This document shows positions 63,486-64,000 of a stretch of DNA of 64,000 nucleotides, in pieces. This DNA comes from Epiperipatus broadwayi (taxonomy: Eukaryota; Onychophora; Udeonychophora; Euonychophora; Peripatidae), in NCBI GenBank assembly GCA_028023455.1, contig JAQFVV010012398.1, positions 6,656,682 to 6,720,681 of the forward strand. Reading direction: 5' to 3'. Under the pieces are notes generated by a model. It was not told where the DNA came from and did no database searches. It worked only from the letters and a program-made list of their open reading frames with translations. The translations under genes and the position numbers were made by a program. The first letter of the stretch is position 1. The number at the start of each line of letters is the position of its first letter.

Positions 63486-64000
63486 AAAATGGTAGATTTA
63501 TATATGTGTAAAACCCTGTATGGCTGTATTAATACAATCCAAGTAAAGTTATTTACATTTATTATACTTTGTAAAAAAAAATAAAGTTATAACATTTTTT
63601 TCTCTTAAAGTTAAAATATTTGTGTGTAAGGAATTTTTGATTTGATAAACGTATATCTTTTGTTAGCAAATAAACAGATCTGTAAAAAGATTAATCTATT
63701 GGGTCATTTATTTTGTAAGCTAAAAAATCATATTAATTAAAAAGGAAAGAGATAAGACAAAATACATCTAAAGTATAACTTTTGTTAGTTGGTCTATATG
63801 GATTTGTCATGTAATGGAGAGTTGTTAACTACAAAAATGAGTTTTTGGCATTGTTCTCTTTCTTTATGCCTGCAGATGACTTAAAGTGAAGGACCCTAAC
63901 TTATAAGAAGAAAAATATATTTTGTATAAAAAGTTGCTTTTTAAGTCATTTGAAATAATTTTTAATAAAAAAGTAGTTAATATTCCAATAGTGAAATGAA
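63486..64000 (+). repeat. Dispersed repeat R7, copy 2, right part
   Basis: Continues R7 after the LINE and runs to the window edge. It includes the uninterrupted 'aaaaaagtagttaatattcc' site (about 63,967-63,986) that corresponds to the tRNA-like SINE target at 57.2 kb. Confidence 0.8.

Noticed and set aside
1-64000. CRISPR array, operons, bacterial promoters or ribosome binding sites
   Set aside because: No regularly spaced identical repeats with unique spacers, and the sequence is eukaryotic in character.
1-64000. Intron-containing host gene
   Set aside because: No set of exon-like open segments with consistent splice sites and protein homology was found. A spread-out gene with small exons cannot be excluded without transcript data.

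Overview
This is A+T-rich eukaryotic DNA (about three quarters A+T by eye, not counted) and almost certainly comes from an invertebrate animal. Three things point that way: layers of degenerate LINEs (RTE-type and other non-LTR families), Ty3/gypsy-type LTR elements, a hAT MITE and tRNA-derived SINEs; no bacterial-style gene packing; and long GATA/TATC and TA arrays. The species cannot be named from the sequence. I found no host protein gene I could defend. Nearly every coding signal is a decayed transposon.

Layout. 1-3,058 has no recognisable feature. 3,059-5,878 holds inverted and direct copies of a ~0.4 kb foldback/SINE-like repeat (F1), one of which carries a 552-bp hAT MITE with a perfect 8-bp target duplication. 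6,266-18,522 is a structurally recognisable LTR retrotransposon on the minus strand. It has two ~2.6-2.7 kb LTRs, a primer-binding-site-like sequence, a polypurine tract, a broken gag-like coiled-coil ORF and an integrase C-terminus, but no reverse transcriptase. Its 3' LTR is split by a 2,845-bp TG...CA element (7,324-10,168).

19,527-31,489 is a giant inverted repeat. Its ~3.5-3.7 kb arms meet at a TATC/GATA minisatellite near 27.8 kb. The left arm is interrupted by a 4.73-kb LTR-like element (20,697-25,427) and contains a tRNA-derived insertion. 31,713-33,733 is a 2,021-bp element with a perfect 10-bp target duplication, and a diverged copy lies in the opposite orientation at about 54.4-56.5 kb.

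35-54 kb holds SINEs, F1 copies, a LINE with zinc knuckles and endonuclease (38.4-40.0 kb, minus), two RTE 3' ends (42.1 and 50.5 kb, plus), a LINE with endonuclease and reverse transcriptase (44.4-47.6 kb, minus) and two near-perfect hairpin elements (48.2 and 53.3 kb). 56.6-64.0 kb contains two copies of another repeat. One carries an 86-bp tRNA-like SINE with a 17-bp target duplication. The other is split by a 2.47-kb LINE with a 15-bp target duplication. A gypsy-type gag/protease relic lies between them.

The genes do not form a pathway. The region reads as a stack of nested insertions, several of which can be ordered because a paralogous empty site is present in the same window.
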